From the NCBI RefSeq assembly GCF_018138085.1, contig NZ_CP073105.1, forward strand, positions 620,001 to 684,000: DNA of 64,000 nt. The letters are read 5' to 3'. The notes under the pieces are model-generated. The model had not been told where the DNA came from and did not search any database. It saw only the letters and a program-made list of their open reading frames with translations. A program made the position numbers and the translations under genes. Positions 1 to 19,665 of the stretch are shown here, piece by piece. Every line of letters begins with the position of its first letter. Within the stretch, counting starts at the first letter, position 1. This DNA comes from Stutzerimonas stutzeri (GTDB taxonomy: Bacteria > Pseudomonadota > Gammaproteobacteria > Pseudomonadales > Pseudomonadaceae).

Positions 1-178
1 AGATTGGGGTCCCTGCCTGGCGGGGGCTATCCAAGACCGTAGGCGACGCAAGTCTTAAACCGAAGAAGCGCTGTTTTTTCAAGCCTACGCAGAGGTGCTC
101 CCGATTCGTACCGAATCAGACACCAAAACCCGCCCGGTCCTGACTGGGCGAACCGGTAACATCCAGGAGTAAAAACCC
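1..178 (+). promoter_or_regulatory. rplJ leader, probable L10(L12)4 binding region
   Basis: This is the untranslated stretch before rplJ. It can fold: CGTAGGC at 38-44 pairs with GCCTACG at 83-89, GATTCG at 103-108 pairs with CGAATC at 112-117, and CGCCCGGT at 131-138 pairs with ACTGGGCG at 143-150. In enterobacteria and pseudomonads the leader of this operon binds the L10-L12 complex and represses its own translation. The fold is visible; the regulatory role is inferred from that knowledge. The upstream neighbour (expected rplA) lies outside the window. Confidence 0.7.
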
Positions 179-679
179 GTGGCAATCAAACTCGAAGACA
201 AGAAGGCCATCGTCGCTGAAGTCAACGAGGCTGCCAAAGCTGCCCTGTCCGCTGTCGTGGCCGATGCCCGTGGCGTGACCGTGGGAGCCATGACCGGACT
301 CCGTAAAGAGGCCCGCGACGCGGGTGTCTACGTACGTGTCGTACGTAACACCCTGCTGCGCCGCGCCGTTGAAGGCACTCAGTACGATGTGCTCAGCGAC
401 GTGTTCAAGGGCCCGACCCTTATCGCATTCTCCAACGAGCATCCGGGCGCTGCTGCCCGTATCTTCAAGGAGTTCGCCAAGGGTCAGGACAAGTTCGAGA
501 TCAAGGCTGCTGCGTTCGAGGGTCAGTTCATTGCAGCCAACCAGATCGACGCTTTGGCAACCCTGCCGACCTATGACGAGGCAATTTCGCAGCTGATGAG
601 CGTGATTCAAGGCGCTACCAGCAAGCTGGCTCGTACTCTGGCGGCCGTTCGCGACCAGAAGGAAGCCGCCGCAGCCTAA
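179..679 (+). CDS. rplJ: 50S ribosomal protein L10
   Basis: L10 anchors the L7/L12 stalk on the large subunit and so helps recruit translation GTPases. The 166-residue product starts at GTG (179), a few bases after AGGAG, and begins [12 protein letters not shown], typical of gammaproteobacterial L10. The C-terminal helix that binds L12 dimers is present. It is the first complete gene of the rplJ-rplL-rpoB-rpoC cluster, 76 bp before rplL. The long structured leader suggests feedback by L10-L12. Confidence 0.97.
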   Translation: MAIKLEDKKAIVAEVNEAAKAALSAVVADARGVTVGAMTGLRKEARDAGVYVRVVRNTLLRRAVEGTQYDVLSDVFKGPTLIAFSNEHPGAAARIFKEFAKGQDKFEIKAAAFEGQFIAANQIDALATLPTYDEAISQLMSVIQGATSKLARTLAAVRDQKEAAAA

Positions 680-755
680 GGCATGCGAGGCAACTTCGAA
701 TTTCTTTTTGATTTAGATGGCCGCAGGCCGTCACCTATATACAGGAACTAGAGTC

Positions 756-1124
756 ATGGCTCTGACCAACGAAGATATCATCAACGCCGTTTCCGAAATG
801 TCCGTGATGCAGGTTGTTGAACTGATCAAGGCAATGGAAGAGAAGTTCGGCGTAACCGCCGCCGCTGCTACCGTCGCGGCCGCTGGCCCGGCTGCTGCCG
901 CTGCTGAAGAGCAGACCGAGTTCACCGTTGTCCTGGCTGAAGCTGGCGACAAGAAAGTAAACGTGATCAAGGCTGTTCGCGAGCTGACCGGTCTGGGCCT
1001 GAAAGAAGCCAAGGCTGTCGTAGACGGCGCTCCTGGCGTTGTGAAGGAAGGCGTTTCCAAGGAAGAGGCCGAGGCCGCCAAGAAGTCTCTGGAAGAAGCT
1101 GGCGCCAAAGTCGAGCTCAAGTAA
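756..1124 (+). CDS. rplL: 50S ribosomal protein L7/L12
   Basis: The 122-residue product forms the flexible stalk dimers that stimulate EF-Tu and EF-G. It has the N-terminal dimerisation helices ([12 protein letters not shown]), an Ala-rich hinge at about 35-50 and the globular domain with the [15 protein letters not shown] motif. I chose ATG 756 because it gives the usual family length and follows AGGAACTAG; the in-frame ATG at 717 would add 13 unconserved residues. A partial attenuator separates it from rpoB. Confidence 0.97.
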   Translation: MALTNEDIINAVSEMSVMQVVELIKAMEEKFGVTAAAATVAAAGPAAAAAEEQTEFTVVLAEAGDKKVNVIKAVRELTGLGLKEAKAVVDGAPGVVKEGVSKEEAEAAKKSLEEAGAKVELK

Positions 1125-1170
1125 GCACGACCTTGCGTCTACAGCCGAAGCGACTCGCGTAAGGCTGATG

Positions 1171-1197
1171 GCTGGTGGCTTTTGCCACCGGCCTTTT
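1171..1197 (+). terminator. rplL-rpoB attenuator hairpin
   Basis: GCTGGTGGC (1171-1179) pairs with GCCACCGGC (1184-1192) around a TTTT loop and is followed by CTTTTTCC. In E. coli a partial terminator at this place lets L7/L12 be made in excess over RNA polymerase. A second hairpin, CCGCCC-CGAT-GGGCGG at 1245-1260, is preceded by a run of A and reads as a terminator only on the minus strand. Confidence 0.75.
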
Positions 1198-1344
1198 TCC
1201 GTTATAGCCGCGTGATGTTTATCGAGCGGATGAAACGGAAAAAACCGCCCCGATGGGCGGCGCGAATCAAGGGATTCGCAAGATTTTCTGGCTGCTCCCG
1301 TCGGGAGAGGCCAAACAAGCAGGTGACCAAGCTGGGGAACGCTG

Positions 1345-5415
<4,071 letters not shown>

Positions 5416-5479
5416 CCACGCACCGCTATGCGGTGATCGGCATCAGCCGGTCATCGCAGGTCCGTGAGGAGGAAAGGCC

Positions 5480-9679
<4,200 letters not shown>

Positions 9680-9711
9680 TGGGGACACCTCGGAGCGATC
9701 CGGGGTGAACC

Positions 9712-9740
9712 TTGACGGTGTGCGAGAAGCTCTTTAGACT
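9712..9740 (+). promoter_or_regulatory. Sigma70 promoter of the str operon (rpsL)
   Basis: TTGACG at 9712-9717 and TAGACT at 9735-9740 are separated by exactly 17 bp. The predicted start near 9747 leaves a 70-base leader before rpsL that contains a terminator-like hairpin. Confidence 0.75.
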
Positions 9741-9756
9741 CTTGTACCCCTAATTT

Positions 9757-9783
9757 GGCGGGGCCGTGCGCCCTGCCATTTTT
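9757..9783 (+). terminator. rpsL leader attenuator hairpin
   Basis: GGCGGGGC (9757-9764) pairs with GCCCTGCC (9770-9777) around a 5-base loop and is followed by ATTTTT. It lies between the predicted transcription start and rpsL, so it can act as a premature terminator. A Pseudomonas rpsL leader attenuator has been predicted bioinformatically; this hairpin fits that description. Confidence 0.65.
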
Positions 9784-9817
9784 CGTTTGTGTCGAAAGAC
9801 AACAGTGGAGCTAGTAG

Positions 9818-10189
9818 ATGGCAACGATCAACCAGCTGGTACGCCAGCCGCGCAAGCGCGTCGTCGAGAAGAGCGACGTCCCTGCGCTGCAGAACTGCCC
9901 GCAACGCCGTGGCGTGTGCACTCGCGTGTACACCACCACGCCAAAGAAACCGAACTCCGCACTGCGTAAAGTGTGCCGTGTTCGCCTGACCAACGGCTTT
10001 GAAGTCGCCTCCTATATCGGCGGTGAAGGCCACAACCTGCAAGAGCACAGCGTCGTGCTGATCCGCGGCGGTCGTGTAAAAGACCTTCCGGGTGTTCGCT
10101 ATCACACCGTGCGCGGTTCGCTGGATACCTCCGGCGTCAAGGATCGTAAGCAGGGTCGTTCCAAGTACGGCGCCAAGCGTCCGAAGTAA
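9818..10189 (+). CDS. rpsL: 30S ribosomal protein S12
   Basis: S12 lies at the decoding centre and controls accuracy. The 123-residue product contains [14 protein letters not shown], with the streptomycin-sensitive Lys (K43, counting Met), and [12 protein letters not shown] with the second key Lys, so it is wild type at both classic resistance sites. It opens the str operon (rpsL-rpsG-fusA-tuf) under the promoter at 9712-9740. The weak ribosome site GGAGCTAGTAG precedes the ATG. Confidence 0.98.
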   Translation: MATINQLVRQPRKRVVEKSDVPALQNCPQRRGVCTRVYTTTPKKPNSALRKVCRVRLTNGFEVASYIGGEGHNLQEHSVVLIRGGRVKDLPGVRYHTVRGSLDTSGVKDRKQGRSKYGAKRPK

Positions 10190-10286
10190 TCGTATTTTTA
10201 TTTATCTGAGTCGATAAGAGTAAGGTCGGGCGTAACCTCGTCGTTATAGTCCCGAGCTAACCTGAAGACCGTTTGAGGGCTTATCA

Positions 10287-10757
10287 ATGCCAAGACGTCG
10301 TGTAGCAGCCAAGCGCGAGATCCTTGACGATCCGAAATACGGAAGTCTGATCCTGGCCAAGTTCATGAACCACGTGATGGAAAGCGGCAAGAAGGCCGTT
10401 GCCGAGCGTATCGTTTATGGCGCGCTGGACAAGGTTAAAGAGCGCAAGAACAGCGATCCCCTGGAAATCTTCGAAAAAGCACTCGACGCCATCGCTCCGC
10501 TGGTCGAAGTGAAGTCCCGCCGCGTAGGTGGTGCGACTTACCAGGTTCCGGTCGAAGTTCGTCCGTCCCGCCGTAACGCCTTGGCGATGCGCTGGCTGGT
10601 GGACGCCGCGCGCAAGCGTGGCGAGAAATCCATGGCTCTGCGTCTTGCAGGCGAGCTGGTGGATGCATTTGAAGGTAAAGGCGCTGCTGTCAAGAAGCGT
10701 GAAGATGTGCATCGCATGGCTGAAGCCAACAAGGCCTTCTCGCACTACCGCTTCTAA
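10287..10757 (+). CDS. rpsG: 30S ribosomal protein S7
   Basis: S7 nucleates folding of the 16S rRNA 3' domain. The 156-residue product begins [12 protein letters not shown] and has the [14 protein letters not shown] helix and [16 protein letters not shown] block of the family. It lies 97 bp after rpsL and 29 bp before fusA. In E. coli S7 is the translational repressor of this operon; no specific target is identified here. Confidence 0.98.
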   Translation: MPRRRVAAKREILDDPKYGSLILAKFMNHVMESGKKAVAERIVYGALDKVKERKNSDPLEIFEKALDAIAPLVEVKSRRVGGATYQVPVEVRPSRRNALAMRWLVDAARKRGEKSMALRLAGELVDAFEGKGAAVKKREDVHRMAEANKAFSHYRF

Positions 10758-10786
10758 TTTCAGCGTCAACAACTCGCGAGGGCTTT

Positions 10787-12889
10787 ATGGCTCGTAATAC
10801 TCCGATTAACCGCTACCGTAATATTGGTATCTGCGCCCACGTGGACGCAGGTAAGACCACCACTACGGAGCGGATTCTGTTCTACACAGGCCTCAGCCAC
10901 AAGATGGGCGAAGTGCACGACGGTGCTGCGACCACTGACTGGATGGTGCAGGAGCAGGAGCGCGGTATCACCATTACCTCCGCTGCTGTGACTACCTTTT
11001 GGCAGGGTTCGCGTGGTCAGTTCGACAAGTACCGCGTAAACGTCATCGATACCCCCGGTCACGTTGACTTCACTATCGAAGTTGAGCGCTCGCTGCGCGT
11101 GCTGGACGGTGCTGTCGTGGTGTTCTGCGGTACCTCCGGCGTTGAGCCGCAGTCCGAGACCGTCTGGCGTCAGGCCAACAAGTACGGCGTTCCGCGCATC
11201 GTGTACGTCAACAAGATGGACCGTGCTGGCGCTAACTTCCTGCGCGTAGTCGGTCAGATCAAGCAGCGTCTCGGTCATACGCCGGTGCCGGTGCAGCTGG
11301 CGATCGGTGCAGAGGATAACTTCGAAGGTCAGATCGATCTGATCAAGATGAAGGCTATCTACTGGAACGAAGAAGACAAGGGTACCTCCTATCGTGAGGA
11401 GGAGATCCCTGCCGAGCTGCTCAGCATGGCTGAGGAATATCGCTCGAACATGGTCGAGGCTGCTGCCGAAGCTAACGAAGAGCTGATGAACAAGTATCTC
11501 GAAGGCGGCGAGCTGTCCAACGAAGAGATCAAAGAAGGTCTGCGTCAGCGCACCATCGCTTGTGAAATCGTTCCGGCGGTTTGTGGCTCGTCGTTCAAGA
11601 ACAAAGGTGTGCCGCTGGTTCTCGATGCTGTCATCGACTTCCTGCCTGCTCCGACCGAGATTCCGGCTATTCAGGGCGTCAATCCTGATAACGAGGAAGA
11701 GACCGACGAGCGTCATGCTGACGACTCCGAGCCCTTCTCGGCGCTGGCTTTCAAGATCGCAACCGATCCGTTCGTCGGTACCCTGACGTTCGCCCGGGTG
11801 TACTCGGGTGTGCTGGCTTCCGGTGACTCGGTGATGAACTCGGTCAAGGGCAAGAAAGAGCGCGTAGGCCGGATGGTGCAGATGCACGCCAACCAGCGTG
11901 AGGAGATCAAAGAGTGCCGTGCGGGCGATATCGCTGCGCTGATCGGCATGAAGGATGTCACCACGGGCGACACGCTCTGCTCGATCGAGAAGCCGATCAT
12001 TCTTGAGCGCATGGACTTCCCCGAGCCGGTTATTTCGGTAGCTGTAGAGCCGAAAACCAAGGCCGACCAGGAGAAGATGGGCATCGCGCTGGGCAAGCTG
12101 GCTCAGGAAGATCCGTCTTTCCGCGTCAAGACTGACGAAGAAACCGGTCAGACCATCATCTCCGGGATGGGTGAGCTGCACCTGGATATCCTGGTCGATC
12201 GCATGCGTCGCGAGTTCAACGTCGACGCCAACATCGGTAAACCTCAGGTTTCCTATCGCGAGAAGATCACCAAGTCTTGCGAGATCGAAGGCAAATTCGT
12301 TCGTCAGTCGGGCGGTCGCGGCCAGTTCGGTCATTGCTGGGTGCGTTTTGCGCCTGCCGATGAGGGTCAGGAAGGTCTGCAGTTCGTCAACGAAGTGGTC
12401 GGTGGTGTCATTCCGAAGGAATACATTCCGGCGATCCAGAAGGGTATCGAAGAGCAGATGAAGAACGGCGTTGTCGCCGGCTATCCGCTGATCGGCCTGA
12501 AGGCGACCGTTTTCGATGGTTCCTACCACGACGTCGACTCCAACGAGATGGCGTTCAAGGTGGCTGCCTCCATGGCGACCAAGCAGCTGTCCCAGAAGGG
12601 TGGCGCTGTAGTGCTTGAGCCGATCATGAAGGTCGAGGTAGTGACGCCTGAAGATTACATGGGCGACGTGATGGGTGACTTGAACCGTCGTCGTGGTCTG
12701 ATTCAGGGGATGGAAGATTCGGTTTCCGGTAAAGTAATCCGTGCCGAAGTTCCGCTGGGCGAAATGTTCGGTTATGCGACCGATGTTCGTTCCATGTCCC
12801 AGGGTCGCGCCAGCTACTCCATGGAATTCTCGAAGTACTCAGAGGCTCCGGCGAACATCGTCGAAGCTATCGTTAAAAAACAAGGTTGA
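10787..12889 (+). CDS. fusA: Elongation factor G
   Basis: EF-G is the translocation GTPase. The 700-residue protein has the P loop AHVDAGKT (17-24), the DTPGHVDF switch II and NKMD motifs, followed by domains II-V; the domain IV tip region lies near [13 protein letters not shown]. Length and motifs match the gammaproteobacterial fusA1 type. It is the third gene of the str operon, 29 bp after rpsG and 30 bp before tuf. Confidence 0.98.
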   Translation: MARNTPINRYRNIGICAHVDAGKTTTTERILFYTGLSHKMGEVHDGAATTDWMVQEQERGITITSAAVTTFWQGSRGQFDKYRVNVIDTPGHVDFTIEVERSLRVLDGAVVVFCGTSGVEPQSETVWRQANKYGVPRIVYVNKMDRAGANFLRVVGQIKQRLGHTPVPVQLAIGAEDNFEGQIDLIKMKAIYWNEEDKGTSYREEEIPAELLSMAEEYRSNMVEAAAEANEELMNKYLEGGELSNEEIKEGLRQRTIACEIVPAVCGSSFKNKGVPLVLDAVIDFLPAPTEIPAIQGVNPDNEEETDERHADDSEPFSALAFKIATDPFVGTLTFARVYSGVLASGDSVMNSVKGKKERVGRMVQMHANQREEIKECRAGDIAALIGMKDVTTGDTLCSIEKPIILERMDFPEPVISVAVEPKTKADQEKMGIALGKLAQEDPSFRVKTDEETGQTIISGMGELHLDILVDRMRREFNVDANIGKPQVSYREKITKSCEIEGKFVRQSGGRGQFGHCWVRFAPADEGQEGLQFVNEVVGGVIPKEYIPAIQKGIEEQMKNGVVAGYPLIGLKATVFDGSYHDVDSNEMAFKVAASMATKQLSQKGGAVVLEPIMKVEVVTPEDYMGDVMGDLNRRRGLIQGMEDSVSGKVIRAEVPLGEMFGYATDVRSMSQGRASYSMEFSKYSEAPANIVEAIVKKQG

Positions 12890-12919
12890 TTCCGCCCTTT
12901 AAGTAAGAGGTTTACTGTC

Positions 12920-14113
<1,194 letters not shown>

Positions 14114-14128
14114 TTTTTTCGATGTCGG

Positions 14129-14152
14129 AAAGGGCCCCTCGGGGCCCTTTTT
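14129..14152 (+). terminator. Intrinsic terminator of the str operon
   Basis: AAAGGGCCC (14129-14137) pairs with GGGCCCTTT (14142-14150) around CTCG, then TT and CTATTG. It lies 15 bp after the tuf stop and just before the S10 promoter. Confidence 0.9.
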
Positions 14153-14169
14153 CTATTGTTGATCATTTA

Positions 14170-14198
14170 TTGACACCCTCTGGACGCATCCGTACAAT
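14170..14198 (+). promoter_or_regulatory. Sigma70 promoter of the S10 operon
   Basis: A perfect -35 TTGACA (14170-14175) and a -10 TACAAT (14193-14198; 5 of 6) are separated by 17 bp. The predicted start is near 14205, about 58 bases before rpsJ. This is the closest match to consensus in the window, as expected for the largest ribosomal operon. Confidence 0.85.
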
Positions 14199-14262
14199 TG
14201 CGCCTCCTTTTACCGGGCGTATTGCGTTTGGTAGGGATGGCTAATTGGAGTCTGAGGTCAAA

Positions 14263-14574
14263 ATGCAAAACCAACAAATCCGTATTCGGTTGAAGGCTTT
14301 TGACCATCGCCTGATCGATCAATCAACCCAGGAAATCGTGGAAACCGCGAAACGTACTGGTGCTCAGGTGCGTGGTCCGATTCCACTGCCGACCCGCAAA
14401 GAGCGGTTCACTGTTCTGGTTTCACCGCATGTCAACAAGGATGCGCGCGACCAGTACGAGATCCGTACTCATAAGCGTGTGCTGGATATCGTCCAGCCGA
14501 CCGACAAGACTGTCGATGCGCTGATGAAGCTTGATCTTGCGGCTGGCGTGGAAGTGCAGATCAGCCTCGGCTAA
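14263..14574 (+). CDS. rpsJ: 30S ribosomal protein S10 (NusE)
   Basis: S10 is a small-subunit protein and also acts with NusB in antitermination. I chose ATG 14263 ([15 protein letters not shown]) because it gives the standard 103 residues and follows TTGGAGTCTGAGG; an in-frame upstream codon would add six unconserved residues. The loop [16 protein letters not shown] is intact. It opens the S10 operon after a near-consensus promoter. Confidence 0.98.
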
Positions 14575-14655
14575 AACCTAGAGTTTTAGTCGTGTAACGC
14601 TCTGAAATGGGCGGCCATAGCGGGTGAAAGCCCCGTACACTCAAGAGGTTACAAC

Positions 14656-15291
14656 ATGACTATTGGTGTAGTCGGTCGTAAATGCGGCATGACCCGCGTT
14701 TTCACCGAAGATGGTGTCTCTATTCCGGTTACGGTCATCGAGATCGAGCCGAATCGCGTCACTCAATTCAAGAATGAAGAAAGCGATGGCTACCGTGCTG
14801 TGCAGGTTACAGTCGGTGAGCGTCGTGCGTCCCGTGTTACCAAGGCTCAGGCCGGTCATTTCGCCAAGGCGAACGTGGCTGCTGGTCGTGGCGTCTGGGA
14901 ATTCCGCCTTGATGGCGAGGAGTTCCAAGTTGGTGACCAGATCAACGCTGAAATCTTCCAGGCTGGACAGATGGTGGATGTCACCGGTCAGTCCAAGGGT
15001 AAAGGCTTCGCCGGTACCATCAAGCGCTGGAATTTCCGCGGTCAGGACAATACCCACGGTAACTCCGTATCCCACCGCGTCCCGGGTTCGATTGGCCAAT
15101 GCCAGACTCCAGGCCGTGTTTTCAAGGGCAAGAAGATGTCCGGGCACATGGGCGCAGAGCGCGTAACCGTGCAGTCCCTGGAAATCGTGCGTGTCGATGC
15201 CGAGCGTAATCTGCTGTTGGTCAAGGGCGCAGTGCCCGGCGCTACTGGCGGTGACGTTGTCGTGCGTCCGGCTGCCAAGGCTCGCGGGTAA
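14656..15291 (+). CDS. rplC: 50S ribosomal protein L3
   Basis: L3 is an early assembly protein of the large subunit whose loop reaches towards the peptidyl transferase centre. The 211-residue product has the [14 protein letters not shown] and [19 protein letters not shown] blocks; the Gln in GQCQ is the conserved methylation site in E. coli. It lies 81 bp after rpsJ, with AAGAGG before the ATG. Confidence 0.98.
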   Translation: MTIGVVGRKCGMTRVFTEDGVSIPVTVIEIEPNRVTQFKNEESDGYRAVQVTVGERRASRVTKAQAGHFAKANVAAGRGVWEFRLDGEEFQVGDQINAEIFQAGQMVDVTGQSKGKGFAGTIKRWNFRGQDNTHGNSVSHRVPGSIGQCQTPGRVFKGKKMSGHMGAERVTVQSLEIVRVDAERNLLLVKGAVPGATGGDVVVRPAAKARG

Positions 15292-15303
15292 GGGGGAGTT
15301 CAC

Positions 15304-15906
15304 ATGCAATTGAATGTTAATGGCGCACAAGCCATCGAAGTCTCCGAGCAAACCTTTGGTGGTGAGTTCAACGAGACGCTGGTGCACCAGGCAGTCGTCG
15401 CCTACATGGCTGGCGGTCGTCAGGGTAGCAAGCAGCAGAAGACCCGCTCCGACGTATCCGGTGGCGGCAAGCGCCCCTGGCGCCAGAAGGGTACTGGTCG
15501 TGCACGTGCCGGTACTTCGCGTGGTCCGATCTGGCGTGGCGGTGGTGTGACTTTCGCAGCTCGCCCGCAGAACCATGAGCAGAAGCTCAACAAGAAGATG
15601 TATCGCGCCGCGCTGCGCTCCATCCTCTCCGAGCTGGTTCGCTCCGAGCGTCTGGTTGTTGTTGAAGATTTCGCGGTTGACAGCCCCAAGACCAAGCTGC
15701 TTGCCAACAAGCTGACTGGCATGGGCCTGAACGATGTTTTGATCGTCTCCGATGCTGTTGATCAGAACCTGTATCTGGCAGCTCGCAACCTGCCGCACGT
15801 CGATGTTCGTGATGTGCAAGGTTCGGATCCTGTCAGCCTGATCGCCTATGACAAGGTGTTGATCACCGTGTCGGCTGTGAAGAAATTCGAGGAGCTGCTG
15901 GGATGA
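15304..15906 (+). CDS. rplD: 50S ribosomal protein L4
   Basis: L4 lines the peptide exit tunnel. The 200-residue product contains the tunnel loop segment [20 protein letters not shown] and the usual C-terminal half. In E. coli L4 also represses its own operon; no equivalent leader structure was identified here. It starts 12 bp after rplC and its stop overlaps the rplW start by 4 bases (ATGA). Confidence 0.98.
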   Translation: MQLNVNGAQAIEVSEQTFGGEFNETLVHQAVVAYMAGGRQGSKQQKTRSDVSGGGKRPWRQKGTGRARAGTSRGPIWRGGGVTFAARPQNHEQKLNKKMYRAALRSILSELVRSERLVVVEDFAVDSPKTKLLANKLTGMGLNDVLIVSDAVDQNLYLAARNLPHVDVRDVQGSDPVSLIAYDKVLITVSAVKKFEELLG

Positions 15907-16202
15907 ACCAGGAACGCGTATTCAAAGTCCTGCTTGGTCCGCACGTCTCCGAGAAGGCAACCATGCTGGCCGACAGCAAGAGCCAGTTCGTTTTCAAGGT
16001 TGCGACCGATGCAACCAAGCTGGAAATCAAGAAGGCCGTCGAAAGCCTGTTCAACGTGAAAGTTGCCAAGGTCAGCACTCTGAATGTTCAGGGCAAGACC
16101 AAGCGCACTGCTCGCGGCCTGGGCAAGCGTAATGACTGGAAGAAGGCGTACATCGCGCTTCAGCCGGGCCAGGATCTCGATTTCTCCGGCAATGCTGAGT
16201 AA
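15903..16202 (+). CDS. rplW: 50S ribosomal protein L23
   Basis: L23 lies at the tunnel exit and docks trigger factor and SRP. The 99-residue product begins [19 protein letters not shown] and keeps the [15 protein letters not shown] segment. Its ATG overlaps the rplD TGA, pointing to translational coupling. rplB follows after 14 bp. Confidence 0.98.
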   Translation: MNQERVFKVLLGPHVSEKATMLADSKSQFVFKVATDATKLEIKKAVESLFNVKVAKVSTLNVQGKTKRTARGLGKRNDWKKAYIALQPGQDLDFSGNAE

Positions 16203-16216
16203 GGAAGGGGTGCATC

Positions 16217-17038
16217 ATGGCAATCGTTAAATGCAAACCGACTTCCGCGGGCCGCCGTTTTGTGGTCAAAGTGGTCGGTCAGGAGCTGCACAAAGGCGCT
16301 CCTTATGCTCCGCTGCTCGAGAAGAAGTCGAAGTCCGGCGGTCGTAACAACAACGGTCGTATCACCACTCGTCACATCGGTGGTGGTCATAAGCAGCATT
16401 ACCGTCTGGTCGATTTTCGTCGCAACAAGGATGGCATCCCTGCCATCGTCGAACGCGTCGAATACGATCCGAACCGTACTGCGCACATCGCGCTGCTGAA
16501 GTACGCCGACGGTGAACGTCGCTACATCATTGCGCCGAAAGGCGTAACCGCTGGCGATCAGCTGCTCTCCGGCGTCAACGCGCCGATCAAGGCTGGTAAT
16601 AGCCTGCCGCTGCGCAACATTCCGCTGGGTTCCACCGTTCACGGTGTCGAGCTCAAGCCGGGCAAGGGGGCTCAGATCGCTCGCTCCGCTGGTGCTTCGG
16701 CTCAGCTGGTTGCGCGTGAAGGCGCCTATGTAACCCTGCGTCTTCGCTCCGGCGAGATGCGCAAAGTGCTGGCTGAATGCCGCGCGACCCTGGGCGAAGT
16801 CTCGAACTCCGAGCACAGCCTGCGTTCGCTGGGTAAAGCCGGTGCCAAGCGTTGGCGCGGTGTTCGCCCGACCGTTCGCGGTGTGGCAATGAACCCGGTC
16901 GATCACCCCCACGGTGGTGGTGAGGGTCGTACCTCCGGTGGTCGTCATCCGGTGTCGCCATGGGGCTTCCCAACCAAGGGCGCGAAGACTCGCTCTAACA
17001 AGCGCACCGATAACATGATCGTCCGTCGTCGCAAGTAA
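16217..17038 (+). CDS. rplB: 50S ribosomal protein L2
   Basis: L2 is needed for subunit joining and peptidyl transferase activity. The 273-residue product has the highly conserved [21 protein letters not shown] loop (here [18 protein letters not shown]) with the functionally important His, and the C-terminal [16 protein letters not shown]. It follows rplW by 14 bp with AAGGAAGGGG as ribosome site and precedes rpsS by 16 bp. Confidence 0.99.
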   Translation: MAIVKCKPTSAGRRFVVKVVGQELHKGAPYAPLLEKKSKSGGRNNNGRITTRHIGGGHKQHYRLVDFRRNKDGIPAIVERVEYDPNRTAHIALLKYADGERRYIIAPKGVTAGDQLLSGVNAPIKAGNSLPLRNIPLGSTVHGVELKPGKGAQIARSAGASAQLVAREGAYVTLRLRSGEMRKVLAECRATLGEVSNSEHSLRSLGKAGAKRWRGVRPTVRGVAMNPVDHPHGGGEGRTSGGRHPVSPWGFPTKGAKTRSNKRTDNMIVRRRK

Positions 17039-17054
17039 CTAGAGGGATACGACA

Positions 17055-17330
17055 GTGCCGCGTTCTCTGAAAAAAGGTCCTTTTATCGATCTTCACCTAT
17101 TGAAGAAGGTCGAAGTGGCGATGGAGAAGAACGATCGCAAGCCGGTTAAAACCTGGTCGCGTCGTTCGATGATCCTGCCGCAAATGGTCGGTCTGACCAT
17201 CGCTGTGCATAACGGCCGTCAACATGTCCCCGTTCTCGTGAGCGAAGACATGGTCGGTCACAAACTCGGCGAGTTCGCTGGTACCCGCACCTATCGCGGG
17301 CACGTAGCGGACAAGAAAGGCAAGCGCTAA
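17055..17330 (+). CDS. rpsS: 30S ribosomal protein S19
   Basis: S19 forms a complex with S13 in the head of the 30S subunit. The 91-residue product starts at GTG (17055) and reads [19 protein letters not shown], the conserved N terminus, so the GTG start is well supported. The [21 protein letters not shown] block is intact. It lies 13 bp before rplV. Confidence 0.98.
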   Translation: MPRSLKKGPFIDLHLLKKVEVAMEKNDRKPVKTWSRRSMILPQMVGLTIAVHNGRQHVPVLVSEDMVGHKLGEFAGTRTYRGHVADKKGKR

Positions 17331-17343
17331 GGGGTAAGGAAAG

Positions 17344-17676
17344 ATGGAAGTAGCCGCTAAGTTGTCGGGCGCTCGCATCTCCGCCCAGAAAGCCCGCCTG
17401 GTCGCCGACCAGATCCGCGGGAAGAAGGTGGGCGAAGCGCTCAACCTGCTGGCTTTCAGCAGTAAGAAAGCCGCCGAGATCATGAAGAAAGTGCTGGAGT
17501 CGGCCGTAGCCAACGCCGAGCACAACGAAGGCGCTGACGTGGATGACCTGAAGGTTTCCACCGTCTTCGTCAACGAGGGGCGTTCGCTTAAGCGCATCAT
17601 GCCGCGTGCCAAAGGCCGCGCTGATCGCATCGTCAAGCGGTCTTGCCATATCACTGTCAAGGTTGCGGACAAGTAA
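17344..17676 (+). CDS. rplV: 50S ribosomal protein L22
   Basis: L22 spans the large subunit and its beta hairpin lines the tunnel constriction. The 110-residue product has the conserved hairpin region [14 protein letters not shown], without the insertions or deletions known from macrolide-resistant mutants. The ATG follows GGGGTAAGGAAAG. rpsC follows after 13 bp. Confidence 0.98.
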
Positions 17677-17689
17677 CGGAGTCGATCAG

Positions 17690-18376
17690 ATGGGTCAGAA
17701 AGTACATCCCACTGGCATTCGCCTGGGAATCGTCAAGGAGCACACTTCCGTCTGGTACGCAGACGGTCGTACGTACGCCGATTATCTGCTTGCAGATCTG
17801 AACGTGCGTGAGTACCTCCAAGACAAACTAAAAAGCGCGTCCGTAAGCCGTATCGATATCCATCGTCCGGCTCAGACAGCACGCATCACCATCCACACTG
17901 CTCGTCCCGGTATCGTGATCGGCAAGAAAGGTGAAGATGTCGAGAAGCTGCGTCAGGACCTGACCAAGAAAATGGGTGTGCCGGTGCACATCAACATCGA
18001 AGAAATCCGCAAGCCGGAACTCGATGCAATGCTGGTAGCACAGAACGTCGCTCAGCAGCTGGAGCGTCGCGTAATGTTCCGTCGCGCCATGAAGCGCGCC
18101 GTACAGAACGCGATCCGCATTGGTGCCAAGGGCATCAAGATCCAGGTGAGCGGTCGTCTGGGTGGGGCTGAAATCGCCCGTACGGAATGGTATCGGGAAG
18201 GTCGTGTGCCGCTGCACACCCTGCGTGCCGATATCGACTACAACACCTACGAAGCGCACACCACCTACGGTGTGATCGGCGTCAAGGTCTGGATCTTCAA
18301 AGGCGAAGTGATTGGTGGTCGCCATGAAGAGCTCAAGCCGCAAGCGCCTGCGCCTCGTAAAAAAGCTGCCAAGTAA
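17690..18376 (+). CDS. rpsC: 30S ribosomal protein S3
   Basis: S3 forms part of the mRNA entry channel and has helicase activity with S4 and S5. I chose ATG 17690 ([15 protein letters not shown]), giving the expected 228 residues; an open frame runs 28 codons further upstream inside rplV but is not conserved. The KH-domain motif [15 protein letters not shown] is present. rplP follows after 12 bp. Confidence 0.98.
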   Translation: MGQKVHPTGIRLGIVKEHTSVWYADGRTYADYLLADLNVREYLQDKLKSASVSRIDIHRPAQTARITIHTARPGIVIGKKGEDVEKLRQDLTKKMGVPVHINIEEIRKPELDAMLVAQNVAQQLERRVMFRRAMKRAVQNAIRIGAKGIKIQVSGRLGGAEIARTEWYREGRVPLHTLRADIDYNTYEAHTTYGVIGVKVWIFKGEVIGGRHEELKPQAPAPRKKAAK

Positions 18377-18388
18377 GGAGTACGCCAA

Positions 18389-18802
18389 ATGTTGCAACCC
18401 AAGCGTACAAAATTCCGCAAGCAGATGACCGGCCACAACCGTGGTCTGGCTCAGCGCGGTAGCAAAGTCAGCTTCGGCGAGTTCGCTCTGAAGTCTGTTG
18501 CGCGTGGTCGTCTCACCGCGCGTCAGATCGAGTCCGCACGTCGTGCGTTGACCCGTCACGTGAAGCGTGGCGGCAAGATCTGGATCCGCGTATTCCCCGA
18601 CAAGCCTGTCACCAAGAAGCCTCTGGAAGTCCGGATGGGTAAAGGTAAGGGTAACGTCGAGTACTGGGTAGCCCAGATTCAACCGGGCAAGGTGCTCTAC
18701 GAGATCGAGGGTGTTTCCGAAGAGCTGGCGCGTGAGGCATTCGCCCTGGCCGCTGCAAAGCTGCCGCTCGCCACCTCCTTTGTTAAGCGGACGGTGATGT
18801 GA
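18389..18802 (+). CDS. rplP: 50S ribosomal protein L16
   Basis: L16 helps position tRNA in the A site. The 137-residue product starts [19 protein letters not shown] and keeps the [14 protein letters not shown] loop near the peptidyl transferase centre. An Arg in this loop region is the hydroxylation target of the YcfD oxygenase in E. coli. Its TGA overlaps the rpmC ATG by one base. Confidence 0.98.
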   Translation: MLQPKRTKFRKQMTGHNRGLAQRGSKVSFGEFALKSVARGRLTARQIESARRALTRHVKRGGKIWIRVFPDKPVTKKPLEVRMGKGKGNVEYWVAQIQPGKVLYEIEGVSEELAREAFALAAAKLPLATSFVKRTVM

Positions 18803-18993
18803 TGAAAGCGAATGAACTTCGTGAAAAATCCGCTCAGCAGCTGAACGAGCAACTGCTCGAGCTGCTGCGCGACCAGTTCAATCTGCGCATGCAGAAAGCA
18901 ACTGGCCAGTTGGGGCAGTCTCACCTGCTCTCGCAAGTCAAGCGCGACATCGCTCGTGTCAAGACTGTGCTCAACCAGCAGGCAGGTAAGTGA
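18802..18993 (+). CDS. rpmC: 50S ribosomal protein L29
   Basis: L29 is a small helical protein near the tunnel exit. ATG 18802 gives the usual 63-residue Pseudomonas form, [17 protein letters not shown]. It shares a base with the rplP TGA (TGATG), which suggests coupled re-initiation. A GTG three bases upstream is a less likely start. rpsQ follows after 2 bp. Confidence 0.97.
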   Translation: MKANELREKSAQQLNEQLLELLRDQFNLRMQKATGQLGQSHLLSQVKRDIARVKTVLNQQAGK

Positions 18994-18995
18994 TC

Positions 18996-19262
18996 ATGGC
19001 TGAAGTTGAAAAAACTGTCCGCACGCTGACTGGCCGCGTCGTCAGCGACAAGATGGACAAAAGCATCACCGTTCTGATCGAGCGTCGCGTCAAGCACCCG
19101 ATCTACGGTAAATACGTGAAGCGTTCGACCAAACTGCACGCCCACGACGAAACCAACCAGTGCCGTATCGGCGACAAGGTCACTATCCGCGAGACTCGTC
19201 CGCTGGCGAAGACCAAGTGCTGGATGCTGGTTGATGTCGTTGAACGTGCCGTCGAAGTCTAA
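18996..19262 (+). CDS. rpsQ: 30S ribosomal protein S17
   Basis: S17 is an OB-fold protein that binds early to 16S rRNA. ATG 18996 gives 88 residues starting [15 protein letters not shown]; an in-frame GTG at 18990 would add two residues. The [19 protein letters not shown] block is typical. It is the last gene of the S10 group, followed 23 bp later by rplN. Confidence 0.97.
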   Translation: MAEVEKTVRTLTGRVVSDKMDKSITVLIERRVKHPIYGKYVKRSTKLHAHDETNQCRIGDKVTIRETRPLAKTKCWMLVDVVERAVEV

Positions 19263-19285
19263 GGGCTAGGGGTCGGAGAAATTAT

Positions 19286-19654
19286 ATGATTCAGACTCAA
19301 TCAATGCTCGATGTGGCGGATAACAGTGGCGCTCGTCGCGTCATGTGTATCAAGGTCCTCGGCGGTTCGCACCGCCGTTACGCCGGCATCGGCGACATCA
19401 TCAAGGTTACCGTCAAGGAAGCGATTCCGCGTGGCAAGGTCAAGAAAGGCCAGGTAATGACTGCTGTCGTAGTCCGTACCCGTCACGGTGTTCGTCGTCC
19501 GGACGGCTCCATTATCCGCTTCGATGGCAATGCTGCTGTTCTGTTGAACAACAAGCAGGAGCCTATTGGCACCCGTATTTTCGGGCCGGTGACGCGTGAA
19601 CTTCGTTCCGAGAAGTTCATGAAGATCGTCTCGCTCGCGCCTGAAGTGCTGTAA
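19286..19654 (+). CDS. rplN: 50S ribosomal protein L14
   Basis: L14 contacts the 30S subunit in an intersubunit bridge and is the docking site for the silencing factor RsfS. The 122-residue product begins [18 protein letters not shown], the family signature. It opens the spc group. No separate promoter was recognised in the 23-bp gap, so S10 and spc genes are probably cotranscribed. Confidence 0.98.
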   Translation: MIQTQSMLDVADNSGARRVMCIKVLGGSHRRYAGIGDIIKVTVKEAIPRGKVKKGQVMTAVVVRTRHGVRRPDGSIIRFDGNAAVLLNNKQEPIGTRIFGPVTRELRSEKFMKIVSLAPEVL

Positions 19655-19665
19655 GGAGAAGCCGC

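Noticed and set aside
717..755. Longer rplL start
   Set aside because: The extra 13 residues are unlike any L7/L12 N terminus and a better ribosome site precedes ATG 756.
10190..10286. Separate promoter for rpsG
   Set aside because: TATAGT at 10245-10250 has no -35 at suitable distance.
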